This document shows positions 31,910-40,548 of a stretch of DNA of 64,000 bases, in pieces. Source of the DNA: Faeciplasma sp048393055. GTDB taxonomy: Bacteria > Bacillota > Clostridia > Oscillospirales > Ruminococcaceae. Made by a program: the position numbers and the translations under genes. The notes under the pieces were generated by a model, which made no database searches, was not told the DNA's origin, and saw nothing but the letters and a program-made list of their open reading frames with translations. The stretch spans positions 54,150 to 118,149 of the forward strand of contig DBFJJS010000019.1 in NCBI GenBank assembly GCA_048393055.1, given 5' to 3'. Numbering within the stretch: position 1 is the stretch's first letter; every line of letters begins with the position of its first letter.

Positions 31910-33951
31910 GCGAGCGCGAAATGACAATAGGGTTTATCGGAAACCCGAACTGCGGCAAGACGACGTTATTCAACGCGTATACCGGAGCGAATCTAAAGGT
32001 AGCCAACTGGCCCGGCGTCACAGTGGAGAAGGTGGAGGGCGTCATGAAGGACCACGACATGACCATCCATCTGGTGGATCTGCCGGGTACATACAGCCTG
32101 ACTTCCTATACCATGGAGGAGATGGTATCCCGCCAATTCATTTTAAGCGACGAAGTGGACGTCATCATCAACGTAGTAGACGCCTCCGCTCTGGAGCGCG
32201 GCCTTTATTTGACCCTGCAGCTGTTGGAATTGGGAAAGCCGGTTGTGATGGCGCTGAATATGATGGATATTGTAGAGAAGCGCGGCATGGAGATCGATAT
32301 GCACCGCCTGCCGGAAATGCTTGGTATCCCGGTGATCCCCGTATCCGCACGGCAGCGTCGGGGACTGGATGTGCTGCTCCACGCAGCCATCCATCACAAG
32401 GACAGCACCGGGCCGGACCGCCTGATCCATGAGCACAAGACGGTATCTCAGCACCGGCATAACCACCATGCGGAGTACGCCATGGTCTATTCGGATGACA
32501 TTGAGGATAAGATCGACCTGATCATCCCTGAGTTGAAGAAGCGGTATCCTGACCTGAAAAACTACCGCTGGCATGCTTTAAAACTGCTGGAGGGGGATAA
32601 AGAAATTACGGAGAAATATCCGGTGGATCTCCCTCAGGTGCTGGACCGCAGCTATGAGTCGGACATCATTAACCAGAAATACGACTTCATCGGGGAAATC
32701 ATCGGCGAGGTTCTGCTCCACAAGGAACGGCAGGATGTCCTCACCGAAAAGGTGGACAAGCTTTTGACCAGCAAGGTATGGGGGATCCCTGTTTTCCTTG
32801 TGATTATGGCCGTCACCTTTTTCCTCACTTTTACTGTGGGCGACTGGCTCAAGGGATATCTTGAGATGGCGATCGGCTGGCTTTCCGACGCCGCGACATC
32901 GGGGCTGGCGGCGGTGCAGGCCGGGGATATTCTCACCTCTTTGGTGGTGGACGGTATCATCGGCGGCGTTGGCACCATCGTCACCTTCCTGCCTAACATT
33001 CTGATCCTGTTCCTCTGCCTGGCGCTGCTTGAAGACAGCGGATACATGGCTCGTGTGGCCTATGTGATGGAAGGGATCATGAGCAAGCTTGGTCTATCCG
33101 GTAAGGCGTTTATTCCCATGTTGCTTGGATTCGGCTGTACCGTTCCCGCCATCATGGCTTCCCGTGCGCTGGAAAACAAGCGGGACCGTTTCAAGGTCAT
33201 GCTGGTCACGCCGTTTATGAGCTGCAATGCCCGGCTGACCATTTACATCCTGTTCTCAGAGATGTTTTTCCCGGATAACGCCATGATAGTGGCTTACTCG
33301 ATGTATCTCATTGGCATTGTGGTGGCCATTGCCGTGTCGGCGATTATCCATCTGCTGGACCGGAAAAAGAGCGTCAACTATTTGATGATTGAACTGCCGG
33401 AGTACAAGCTGCCGGACGCCCGCACGGTGGCCATCTATGTATGGGAAAAGGTGAAAGATTATCTGGGAAAGGCTGGTACCACGATTTTCTTGGCTACCTT
33501 GATCATCTGGGCTTTACTGAATTTCGGCCCGCAGGGATACAGTCCCGATATGACGGGAAGCTTTGGCGCCGTGATCGGCAAATGGCTCACCCCATTCTTT
33601 ATCCCCATCGGCCTGGGCTTCTGGCAGATCGCCGTAGCGCTGATCGCCGGCATTTCCGCCAAGGAAGTGGTGGTGTCCAGCTGCGCCGTGCTGTTTGGGA
33701 TCGTTAACGCCAGCTCCCCAGAGGGTATGACCGCGTTCACCGCGGCTTTGGAGGGCATTGGGTTTGGCCCCCTCAACGCTTTCTGCCTCATGGTGTTTTG
33801 CTTGCTTTATATTCCCTGTGCCGCTTCGCTGGCTACCATACGCAAAGAGTCGGGCAGCTGGGCTTGGATGGGTTTTACGGCCGTCTTTCAGCTGGCGGTA
33901 GCCTGGGTCGTTACCTTTATAGTCTATCAAATCGGCTTGCTGATTATCTAA
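31906..33951 (+). CDS. feoB: Ferrous iron transporter B
   Basis: 681 residues. The N-terminal G domain has G1 GNPNCGKT (12-19), G3 DLPGTYS, and G4 NMMD; the membrane part has two Gate motifs with SGKAFIPMLLGFGCTVPAIMASRA and the second Gate GISAKEVVVSSCAVLFG. It imports Fe2+ across the membrane using GTP hydrolysis. Length is typical. A His-rich loop (HRHNHHAEY) in the G domain is unusual and may sense metal. Confidence 0.96.
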   Translation: MSEREMTIGFIGNPNCGKTTLFNAYTGANLKVANWPGVTVEKVEGVMKDHDMTIHLVDLPGTYSLTSYTMEEMVSRQFILSDEVDVIINVVDASALERGLYLTLQLLELGKPVVMALNMMDIVEKRGMEIDMHRLPEMLGIPVIPVSARQRRGLDVLLHAAIHHKDSTGPDRLIHEHKTVSQHRHNHHAEYAMVYSDDIEDKIDLIIPELKKRYPDLKNYRWHALKLLEGDKEITEKYPVDLPQVLDRSYESDIINQKYDFIGEIIGEVLLHKERQDVLTEKVDKLLTSKVWGIPVFLVIMAVTFFLTFTVGDWLKGYLEMAIGWLSDAATSGLAAVQAGDILTSLVVDGIIGGVGTIVTFLPNILILFLCLALLEDSGYMARVAYVMEGIMSKLGLSGKAFIPMLLGFGCTVPAIMASRALENKRDRFKVMLVTPFMSCNARLTIYILFSEMFFPDNAMIVAYSMYLIGIVVAIAVSAIIHLLDRKKSVNYLMIELPEYKLPDARTVAIYVWEKVKDYLGKAGTTIFLATLIIWALLNFGPQGYSPDMTGSFGAVIGKWLTPFFIPIGLGFWQIAVALIAGISAKEVVVSSCAVLFGIVNASSPEGMTAFTAALEGIGFGPLNAFCLMVFCLLYIPCAASLATIRKESGSWAWMGFTAVFQLAVAWVVTFIVYQIGLLII

Positions 33952-33969
33952 AACAGGGGAGGAGAAAAC

Positions 33970-34104
33970 ATGATCGCAGTCTTGTTAGTGATTGCGCTGA
34001 TCGCTTATTCTGCATGGGCGATCCGGCATATCTATTTAAAAAGGAAACGGTGTAAATCAAAATGCAGCGATTGCCCCTATAAAGATTCCGGTGCCTGCCG
34101 GTAA
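33970..34104 (+). CDS. FeoB-associated Cys-rich membrane protein
   Basis: 44 residues: one N-terminal helix (IAVLLVIALIAYSAWAI), a basic stretch and four Cys (CKSKCSDCPYKDSGAC). This is the small FeoB-associated protein of Firmicutes, thought to deliver or bind iron. GAGGAG lies eight bases upstream; it follows feoB by 18 bases. Confidence 0.85.
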   Translation: MIAVLLVIALIAYSAWAIRHIYLKRKRCKSKCSDCPYKDSGACR

Positions 34105-34142
34105 CGCGGGTGGCGGCGGACAAACCAAGGGAGGAAGATGAG

Positions 34143-34337
34143 ATGCAACAACGAAAATGGATTTTGCCTGTTTTATGTGCCTGTACGGCGGTTTCCGCTT
34201 TTTTGGCTGGACTCATTACTGGAAAAGTTGTTTTTGCCTGCAGAAAGGCGACAACAAGGGTGGCCATAGAATCAATTCCTGCTGGGACAAACACGGAGGA
34301 GCCTGATGCTGTAGAGGAGGGATACCACGATGAATGA
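34143..34337 (+). CDS. Small membrane protein
   Basis: 64 residues from ATG 34143 with GGGAGG nearby. One membrane helix (ILPVLCACTAVSAFLAGLITGKVVF), then an acidic tail. It overlaps the ftsH start by eight bases, so it is coupled to it and might modulate the protease or Feo proteins. No family recognised. Confidence 0.6.
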   Translation: MQQRKWILPVLCACTAVSAFLAGLITGKVVFACRKATTRVAIESIPAGTNTEEPDAVEEGYHDE

Positions 34338-36156
34338 AGTAAAGAAGCCAAAAAAGTCGCTGTTTTTCTATTATGGCATTGTCCTCCTTGTGCTGCTGCT
34401 GTTTAATTTTCTGGCCATGCCCTGGCTGGCCCAGCGACAAGTACAGGAAGTGGATTACGGCACCTTCATTGATATGGCTGAAAACAAGGAATTAGGCCAG
34501 GTGGAGGTACAGCAGCAGGAGAATCAAATTGTTTTCACCAATCAGGACAATACCGCTGTTTATAAAACTGGCATGATGCCGGATCCAGACTTGACTCAGA
34601 TACTAAAGGACTCTGGAGCCAGCTTCGAGGGAGAAATTATCAAGCAGTCTGACCCGATCATTTCCTTTTTGCTGACATGGGTACTTCCAATTGCGATCTT
34701 TATCTTAATTGAACGGTATATAACAAAAAAGATGATGCAAAACGCGGGCGGACCCAATGCGATGATGTTTGGCATAGGAAAGAGCAACGCCAAGGTGTAT
34801 GTCAAATCCTCAGAAGGCATCAAATTCTCTGATGTTGCCGGGGAAGATGAAGCAAAAGAGAATCTTTCCGAAATCGTCGATTATCTTCATAATCCGGGTA
34901 AATATCGGGAAATCGGCGCGTCCATGCCGAAAGGCATCCTGCTTGTGGGCCCTCCCGGCACTGGGAAAACCATGCTGGCCAAAGCCGTAGCCGGGGAATC
35001 CAATGTCCCGTTTTTTTCTATGTCCGGTTCCGAATTTGTGGAGATGTTTGTCGGTATGGGCGCCTCCAAAGTGCGAGATCTGTTCAAACAGGCAAAGGAA
35101 AAAGCCCCCTGCATTGTGTTTATTGATGAGATCGACGCTATTGGTCAGAAACGAGAAGGACAATTTGGCGGTAATGATGAGCGGGAACAGACCCTGAACC
35201 AGCTGCTGACGGAAATGGACGGCTTTGAAGAGAACACCGGCGTTATTATTCTAGCGGCCACCAACCGTCCGGAATCTCTGGATCCGGCGTTGACCCGCCC
35301 CGGGCGTTTTGACCGCCGCGTGCCGGTGGAGCTGCCGGATTTGAAGGGACGCGAGGAGATCTTAAAAGTACACGCTAAAAAGGTCAAGATGGATGAAAGG
35401 GTGGATTTCGGTAAAATCGCTCGGATGGCTTCCGGTGCTTCGGGCGCGGAGCTGGCCAACATCATCAATGAAGCCGCGCTCCGTGCGGTAAGGGACAACC
35501 GGCGGTTTGTTACCCAGTCGGATTTGGAGGAAAGCATCGAAGTTGTCATCGCCGGATACCAGAAGAAAAATGCAATTCTCACCGACAATGAGAAAAAAAT
35601 TGTGGCCTACCATGAAATTGGGCATGCCCTGGTTGCGGCCAGGCAGACCAACTCCGCTCCTGTACAAAAAATCACCATCGTTCCCCGCACCTCCGGCGCA
35701 CTGGGCTATACCATGCAGGTGGACGAGGGCAACCATTACCTGATGAGCCAGGAAGAACTGGAAAACAAGATAGCGACGCTGACCGGCGGACGCGCGGCGG
35801 AAGAACTCATTTTCCATTCCGCTTCTACCGGCGCTTCCAACGATATCGAGCAGGCGACCAAGCTGGCCCGGGCGATGATTACCCGCTATGGTATGAGCAG
35901 GGATTTTGATATGGTCGCACTTGAGACGGTAACAAACCAGTACCTGGGCGGAGACGCTTCCCTCGCCTGTTCTGCGGAAACCCAGACGGAGATTGATAAG
36001 CAGGTTGTGGCGCTGGTTAAACAGCAGCATGAAAAAGCTGCGAAAATTTTGGAAGAAAACAAGGACAAGCTGGATGAGCTGGCCAAATATCTGTACGAGA
36101 AAGAAACGATCACCGGCGAAGAATTTATGTCGATTCTAAATGGAAAACGCTCCTAA
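34330..36156 (+). CDS. ftsH: ATP-dependent membrane zinc protease FtsH
   Basis: 608 residues. Two membrane helices (16-35 and 113-133), AAA module with Walker A GPPGTGKT (207-214), Walker B IVFIDEID, SRH NRPESLDPALTRPGRFDRR, and the zinc site HEIGH (428-432). FtsH pulls damaged membrane and short-lived cytoplasmic proteins apart and degrades them. All motifs are intact. Being mobile, this copy is probably additional to a chromosomal one; GTAGAGGAGGG precedes the start. Confidence 0.95.
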   Translation: MNEVKKPKKSLFFYYGIVLLVLLLFNFLAMPWLAQRQVQEVDYGTFIDMAENKELGQVEVQQQENQIVFTNQDNTAVYKTGMMPDPDLTQILKDSGASFEGEIIKQSDPIISFLLTWVLPIAIFILIERYITKKMMQNAGGPNAMMFGIGKSNAKVYVKSSEGIKFSDVAGEDEAKENLSEIVDYLHNPGKYREIGASMPKGILLVGPPGTGKTMLAKAVAGESNVPFFSMSGSEFVEMFVGMGASKVRDLFKQAKEKAPCIVFIDEIDAIGQKREGQFGGNDEREQTLNQLLTEMDGFEENTGVIILAATNRPESLDPALTRPGRFDRRVPVELPDLKGREEILKVHAKKVKMDERVDFGKIARMASGASGAELANIINEAALRAVRDNRRFVTQSDLEESIEVVIAGYQKKNAILTDNEKKIVAYHEIGHALVAARQTNSAPVQKITIVPRTSGALGYTMQVDEGNHYLMSQEELENKIATLTGGRAAEELIFHSASTGASNDIEQATKLARAMITRYGMSRDFDMVALETVTNQYLGGDASLACSAETQTEIDKQVVALVKQQHEKAAKILEENKDKLDELAKYLYEKETITGEEFMSILNGKRS

Positions 36157-36175
36157 AGGAAAGGATACTTATACG

Positions 36176-37015
36176 ATGAAAACAGGTGTTGTAGACGTAG
36201 GCGGAGGACTCCGAGGCATCTATGCCTCCGGCGTTTTAGACCGCTGTTTGGAAGATGGAATCCGCTTTGACGCCGGTGTCGGCGTATCCGCTGGCAGCGC
36301 AAACATTGCTTCTTATTTAGCCGGGCAGAAGGGACGAAATTATTTATTTTATACCGAATATTCTACCCGTAAGGAATATATGAGCCTGCGCAATTTTCTG
36401 TTCAAGAAAAGCTACATTGACATGGATTATGTATATGGAGTACTCAGCAACAACGACGGGGAAAATCCCCTCGATTATGCGGCGATGGCCGCAAATCCTG
36501 CGCAGTTCATTGTTGTAGCAGCCAATGCCGAAACGGGAAAGGTTCAATACTTCGATAAAAATGATATGTCTCAGAATAACTATGATGTGGTGAAGGCGTC
36601 CTGTTCCATCCCGTTTGTATGCCATCCCTATTTTATTAACGGTGTACCATATTACGATGGGGCTCTTGGAGATCCGGTTCCCATTGAAAAAGCCTTTTCC
36701 CTGGGATGTGATAAGGTCGTTTTAATCCTCACAAAGCCCAGGGATTTCCGCCGCACACCGGACAAGGATCGGAAGCTTGCGGCGCGGATTCGCAAGAAAT
36801 ATCCCCTTGCCGCCGCTCAGCTGGAACAGCGGGCAGAGAAATATAACGCAGGGGTTGATTTGGCAAAACGCTATGAAGAACAAGGAAAACTTCTGATTAT
36901 TGCGCCGGACGATACCTGTGGCATGGATACCCTGACACGCAATCCGGAAATAATGAAACAATTTTATGGAAAAGGTTTTCAAGACGGCGAGAAAATAGCC
37001 TTTTTTCTAGACTGA
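36176..37015 (+). CDS. Patatin-like phospholipase
   Basis: 279 residues from ATG 36176 (AAGGAAAGG upstream). Oxyanion block DVGGGLRGIYASGVLD, nucleophile GVSAGS (Ser) and catalytic DGA in YYDGALGDPVP. It is a Ser-Asp dyad acyl hydrolase, probably acting on membrane lipids. It follows ftsH after 19 bases; a role in membrane repair with FtsH is a guess. Confidence 0.92.
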   Translation: MKTGVVDVGGGLRGIYASGVLDRCLEDGIRFDAGVGVSAGSANIASYLAGQKGRNYLFYTEYSTRKEYMSLRNFLFKKSYIDMDYVYGVLSNNDGENPLDYAAMAANPAQFIVVAANAETGKVQYFDKNDMSQNNYDVVKASCSIPFVCHPYFINGVPYYDGALGDPVPIEKAFSLGCDKVVLILTKPRDFRRTPDKDRKLAARIRKKYPLAAAQLEQRAEKYNAGVDLAKRYEEQGKLLIIAPDDTCGMDTLTRNPEIMKQFYGKGFQDGEKIAFFLD

Positions 37016-37076
37016 ATGTCTTTTACAAGAAGTTAATTTGCTTTTACCATGTCATCTTAATTTTGTGAATAAAAGC

Positions 37077-37122
37077 ACGGATACAAAATCCCAATAATCA
37101 ACGGGATTTTGTATCCGTTTGT
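37077..37122. terminator. Bidirectional terminator
   Basis: A perfect 16-base stem (ACGGATACAAAATCCC and its complement, 37077-37092 and 37103-37118) separates convergent genes; T-rich sequence on both strands serves both directions. Confidence 0.85.
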
Positions 37123-37844
37123 TTTCTCTTTTCAAAGTTTTCTTTTAATTCCTTAAGATGTTCCGCTAAGGGAACATCCGTGCGGAATGGCGCAAAGAAA
37201 TGGTACTTCTGCTTTTGTTCATCGTAGCGTTTCCGAATTTCTGCTTTAATCGTCTCATAGCGGACGATGATTCCATTCTCTTCAGCATATTGCTTCAGCT
37301 TTGAAATCAAATTTGCCGAGTGAACCACGTCTATAATAAAGAAGCCAAAAAACAGGCCAATTACAAAGGAAAAGGCAAGATTTTGCGACAGCCAGTCAAG
37401 TGCATGGAGGATCCGCGGATGGATCAAATAATAATATAATGCACCGAGAATAGCCCAGATAAGCGAAAATTTCGGGCAAATGATCCCCTGAATATTGCCC
37501 CACGCATTGGAGTAATCCCAGAGACGCACCTTCGCAATCTTCAGGCACATAATTCCGGCTATGTATTCAATTGCCGTCATAAGGACTGCCATCGTGATAA
37601 ACAGTACCAGCCTATTCCAAAACGGATTTTGGATAAAATGAAAATTTTCTAGAGAAGCAATCAAATACAAGATGCATAACCCGCACCCGTAGATTGGCAG
37701 ATAAGGCCCGGTGCAGAATCCGGGATTGATCCACTTCCTCTCCGGGTTGGCAGAGGAAAGGAATCGTCGAAACAGCAATTCGGCCACCCATCCCAAAGTG
37801 GATCCGATAAAAAACAGAAATGCCAGAGTGAGAAATAGATTCAT
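37098..37844 (-). CDS. CmpB-family (ABC_trans_CmpB) membrane protein
   Basis: 248 residues. Five or six helices with the family's conserved block (NPGFCTGPYLPIYGCGLCILYLIA and WDYSNAWGNIQGIICPKFSLIW). Labelled as putative ABC permeases, but no transport has been shown. The C-terminal 70 residues are charged and helical. Its stop lies within the terminator. A second member of the same family is at 45880. Start ATG 37844 with GGAG upstream. Confidence 0.85.
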   Translation of the reverse strand: MNLFLTLAFLFFIGSTLGWVAELLFRRFLSSANPERKWINPGFCTGPYLPIYGCGLCILYLIASLENFHFIQNPFWNRLVLFITMAVLMTAIEYIAGIMCLKIAKVRLWDYSNAWGNIQGIICPKFSLIWAILGALYYYLIHPRILHALDWLSQNLAFSFVIGLFFGFFIIDVVHSANLISKLKQYAEENGIIVRYETIKAEIRKRYDEQKQKYHFFAPFRTDVPLAEHLKELKENFEKRKQTDTKSR

Positions 37845-37875
37845 ATCAAGCTCCTACCTTATGAGATGCTCTGTA

Positions 37876-39396
37876 CTATATCACAAAAAAGCCGCAGCAT
37901 CCGGGAGCAAGCACGACCTGCCCCGCCTTTGCTTCGAGGGGGGAGATTTCGCCATGTTCCATCCAATCGTTCAGCTTCAAAGAAACGCCGTTGATCCGGA
38001 TAACCGTAGAACGAATCGTTTCTGCGCTGAGAATATATTGTTCCGTTTTCTCAGGAAGTTCGACTATCGTTGGTTCTGTAAGAGAATTGTTGATCACTAA
38101 ATAGACCACGCCTTCTTTCCCGTCGCGACGGGAATGGCAGTACACATGCGCACCTTCCACGTTGGGATTCGCACAGTCGTAAACTTCTGTACCCATCAGC
38201 CGGTTCCAAAGCAGTACAGCGTAATAATTGGGTCTGGGAACGTATGTCCCATGTTCCAAAAAGCCATAATCGGAGGAGGCGAGGGTGTTGTGGAAAATCA
38301 CACCGTCCGTGATGGTGGCAAAGCTTCCTAACTCATTGAGCGTACGGAAAACGTCCAGATAAGTAGAGGCCCAAGTATCTCCCCCAGCGCCTGCGTCGCC
38401 GGATTCAGTGACCCACATCTGGCCGCCGGGTACATACTTGTCGCGCAGCGGTAGATGGCTTTTGGCACAGCCAGGGGCAACGGACAGATATTCATCGGTG
38501 CGGGCAGCCTCTGCGGGCCAGTGGCTACCCGGTGCGAACGAGGCGCCTCGTTCAGAAATACCATTATAGTAGTGATAGCTGAAAACATCTGGCCGGATCG
38601 TGGTTCCATCCATCAAGGCGTCGGTAGTACAGATGGCGACAATGCTGCCAAGGCCTGCCGAAAGGCTTTTCTCACCATTGCAGCTTAAGGAGGGATCACC
38701 GGTGGTGCAGGGTCCCACTAACAGGCACTTTGGATAATGCTCCCGCACCCAGCCAAAGAAAAGATCCTGGTCGCGTGCGTAATCTGCCGCCGTATAGCCG
38801 GCAGGGGCGCCGGAAAACTCCAGCATGTTGGGTTCGTTCATAAATTCTGCCGCGTCAATATCCACGCCATAGGCGTGGCTGAAATCAAAGAGCTTTTTTG
38901 TCTGGGACAAATCAATAGGCCCGCCGTCCGGGTGGTCACCGGAACAGTTGCTGACAGAAACCAGCAGCTTTCCCTCCACTGCCCTCACAAAGTCCAAAAC
39001 GCCGATCCATTGCTCTTTCGTTAAAATACTTTGATATCCTTTTGGGACTTTCCCTTTTGTTGCCCCTTCAAAATCATAGTACGTTTTTGTCGCCCAAGAA
39101 CCGGATACCCGGATCCATGCTGGCCCAAGGTAGTTAGTGAGGATACGCAGGCGATTGTTATACAGGTCGATTGGAGGGAAAGTTTCCATCATGTCAGCCA
39201 TACCGGCAACGTCTGTCAATTCCTTGACCTGTAGTGGCTGGAAAGGTTCTGTGCCGGCAACCTGTCCCGGAGTGTAACTCTTCCAGAAGGTACCGCCTGT
39301 CACTTCCGTCATTTCAATGTTAAAGGACATCAGTCGCTGATCTATTTTTCGGAGAAATTTTATGTTGTCTGGATTCAGACAAAGGTGGAATGCCAT
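37876..39396 (-). CDS. GH79-type (heparanase-like) glycoside hydrolase
   Basis: 506 residues. A TIM barrel with the acid/base Glu in DAAEFMNEPNML and the nucleophile Glu in MWVTESGDAG, as in clan GH-A family 79 (beta-glucuronidases, heparanases); the last 90 residues form the beta-sandwich. No signal peptide, so it acts inside the cell. GGAAGGAAGG precedes the ATG. Its promoter carries the TetR-type operator also found before the GT8 gene, so it belongs to that regulon and may trim a sugar of the same glycan. Confidence 0.82.
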   Translation of the reverse strand: MAFHLCLNPDNIKFLRKIDQRLMSFNIEMTEVTGGTFWKSYTPGQVAGTEPFQPLQVKELTDVAGMADMMETFPPIDLYNNRLRILTNYLGPAWIRVSGSWATKTYYDFEGATKGKVPKGYQSILTKEQWIGVLDFVRAVEGKLLVSVSNCSGDHPDGGPIDLSQTKKLFDFSHAYGVDIDAAEFMNEPNMLEFSGAPAGYTAADYARDQDLFFGWVREHYPKCLLVGPCTTGDPSLSCNGEKSLSAGLGSIVAICTTDALMDGTTIRPDVFSYHYYNGISERGASFAPGSHWPAEAARTDEYLSVAPGCAKSHLPLRDKYVPGGQMWVTESGDAGAGGDTWASTYLDVFRTLNELGSFATITDGVIFHNTLASSDYGFLEHGTYVPRPNYYAVLLWNRLMGTEVYDCANPNVEGAHVYCHSRRDGKEGVVYLVINNSLTEPTIVELPEKTEQYILSAETIRSTVIRINGVSLKLNDWMEHGEISPLEAKAGQVVLAPGCCGFFVI

Positions 39397-39497
39397 GTTC
39401 CTGCCTTCCTTTCCATTTTACGGGATCTTGCAAACTCGAATTTCCACTTAATGATAGTTATCGCAATGATATCCGTGTTTTGCTTTATTAACTTCAT
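39375..39497 (-). CDS. Possible 40-codon ORF overlapping GH79 start
   Basis: ATG at 39497 has GGAGAGGA at proper distance and the frame runs into the start of the GH79 gene in another phase. The product (MKLIKQNTDIIAITIIKWKF...) could be a leader peptide that tunes hydrolase translation. Only the ribosome site supports it. Confidence 0.25.
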   Translation of the reverse strand: MKLIKQNTDIIAITIIKWKFEFARSRKMERKAGTWHSTFV

Positions 39498-39554
39498 AAA
39501 AGCTATCCTCTCCACCCAGTTCCGTTTTTAAGGCTATAATGGGTCTGTTGCTTC

Positions 39555-39621
39555 AATTATATCACAACATATGTTGTGTTAACAACATACAGTTCCCTTG
39601 TAAAAGATGTGAATGCAACAT
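39555..39621 (-). promoter_or_regulatory. GH79 promoter with TetR-type operators
   Basis: ATGTTGT-GTTA-ACAACAT (39571-39588) is a perfect 7+4+7 inverted repeat, overlapped by ACAACATATGTTGT. On the minus strand it runs straight into a TATAAT -10 box (39562-39557). A weaker copy ends in GCAACAT at 39615-39621. Confidence 0.75.
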
Positions 39622-39718
39622 ACTTGATAAAAATGCGGCTTTTATGGAGTTGGATTAAGTTGAAATTTATTCTAATTGCAAAAAGAACTACATCTCCAAG
39701 TTCCGTTTTTACGGCGTT

Positions 39719-40258
39719 TTATTTTTTATCGATAACAATACTTTTATCCACAATATTCAGCACAATGTCGGCAAGTTCCTCTGGCGTTTTATGAATTCCC
39801 TCTATCAGCCATTGGCGGAGAAGGAAGTAGGTGCCTCCGGCCAAAAAGGTATAAAATAATTGCTGGCTCTCAGAATCATGGAATTGATAGTTCTGAATAT
39901 CGCGGACACTTTGGTAAAGTGTCCGAAACATCTCTGTCCATTCTTTGTCCGAATTATACCGGATAAACAGTATAACAAGGTCAGCGTTCTTCTGCATATA
40001 TTCGAAAACCCAAACAAGATCATTTTCTGAAAAAGGCCGCTTCAGCGATTTTTTCATTTCGTTTACAAAATCCGCCTGCATCTCCTTCATAATATCAATA
40101 GGTAGATTATAGTGGCGGTAGAAGGTTGTCCGGTTAATACCGGACTCGTTGCATAGATCGACAATATTGATTTTGTCCAAGGGCATTGTTTTTAATAGGC
40201 GAAGCAAACCCTCTTTCAGCATACGTTTTGTCACCGATATTCTTTGGTTTTCTTTCAA
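39719..40258 (-). CDS. TetR/AcrR family regulator
   Basis: 179 residues. HTH in VTKRMLKEGLLRLLKTMPLDKINIVDLCNESGINRTTFYRHY, followed by the helical ligand domain of the TetR_C_8-like type (WVFEYMQKNADLVILFIRYN). A site of the shared operator lies 36 bases upstream of its start, so it is probably autoregulated. It is divergent from the glycosyltransferase operon. Confidence 0.9.
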   Translation of the reverse strand: MKENQRISVTKRMLKEGLLRLLKTMPLDKINIVDLCNESGINRTTFYRHYNLPIDIMKEMQADFVNEMKKSLKRPFSENDLVWVFEYMQKNADLVILFIRYNSDKEWTEMFRTLYQSVRDIQNYQFHDSESQQLFYTFLAGGTYFLLRQWLIEGIHKTPEELADIVLNIVDKSIVIDKK

Positions 40259-40293
40259 AAATCTCGCCTTCTTTTAAGTTTGTGTAGAGATGT

Positions 40294-40311
40294 ATGTTGT
40301 CAATGCAACAC
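40294..40311 (-). promoter_or_regulatory. TetR-type operator before its own gene
   Basis: ATGTTGT-CAAT-GCAACAC fits the ATGTTGT-N4-RCAACAT pattern in the 5' region of the regulator gene. Confidence 0.7.
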
Positions 40312-40434
40312 TTGTTTATTTTAAGATTAATGCCTTCTTTTCTCTTTGTCAAGTCCTATATATTATAAAAAAATGAAAAAAGTGAGACAAATAAAGCAGG
40401 TGTGTTGCTTTTACATCATTATAATCAAAACTGA

Positions 40435-40468
40435 ATGTTGTGAATGCAACATATGTTGTGATATAATT
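40435..40468 (+). promoter_or_regulatory. GT8 operon promoter with TetR-type operator
   Basis: ATGTTGT-GAAT-GCAACAT (40435-40452) plus a third half-site ATGTTGTG (40453-40460) cover a TTGTGA -35 (40438-40443). TATAAT lies at 40462-40467. The 22 bases 40447-40468 recur exactly in the GH79 promoter (complement of 39555-39576). Confidence 0.8.
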
Positions 40469-40548
40469 TACTAGTAAACATAGGAAAAGACCGAATTGCT
40501 TTCGCAGACGGCAAGTTAGGCGGAAATCGTTCTTACGGGGAGATAAAC

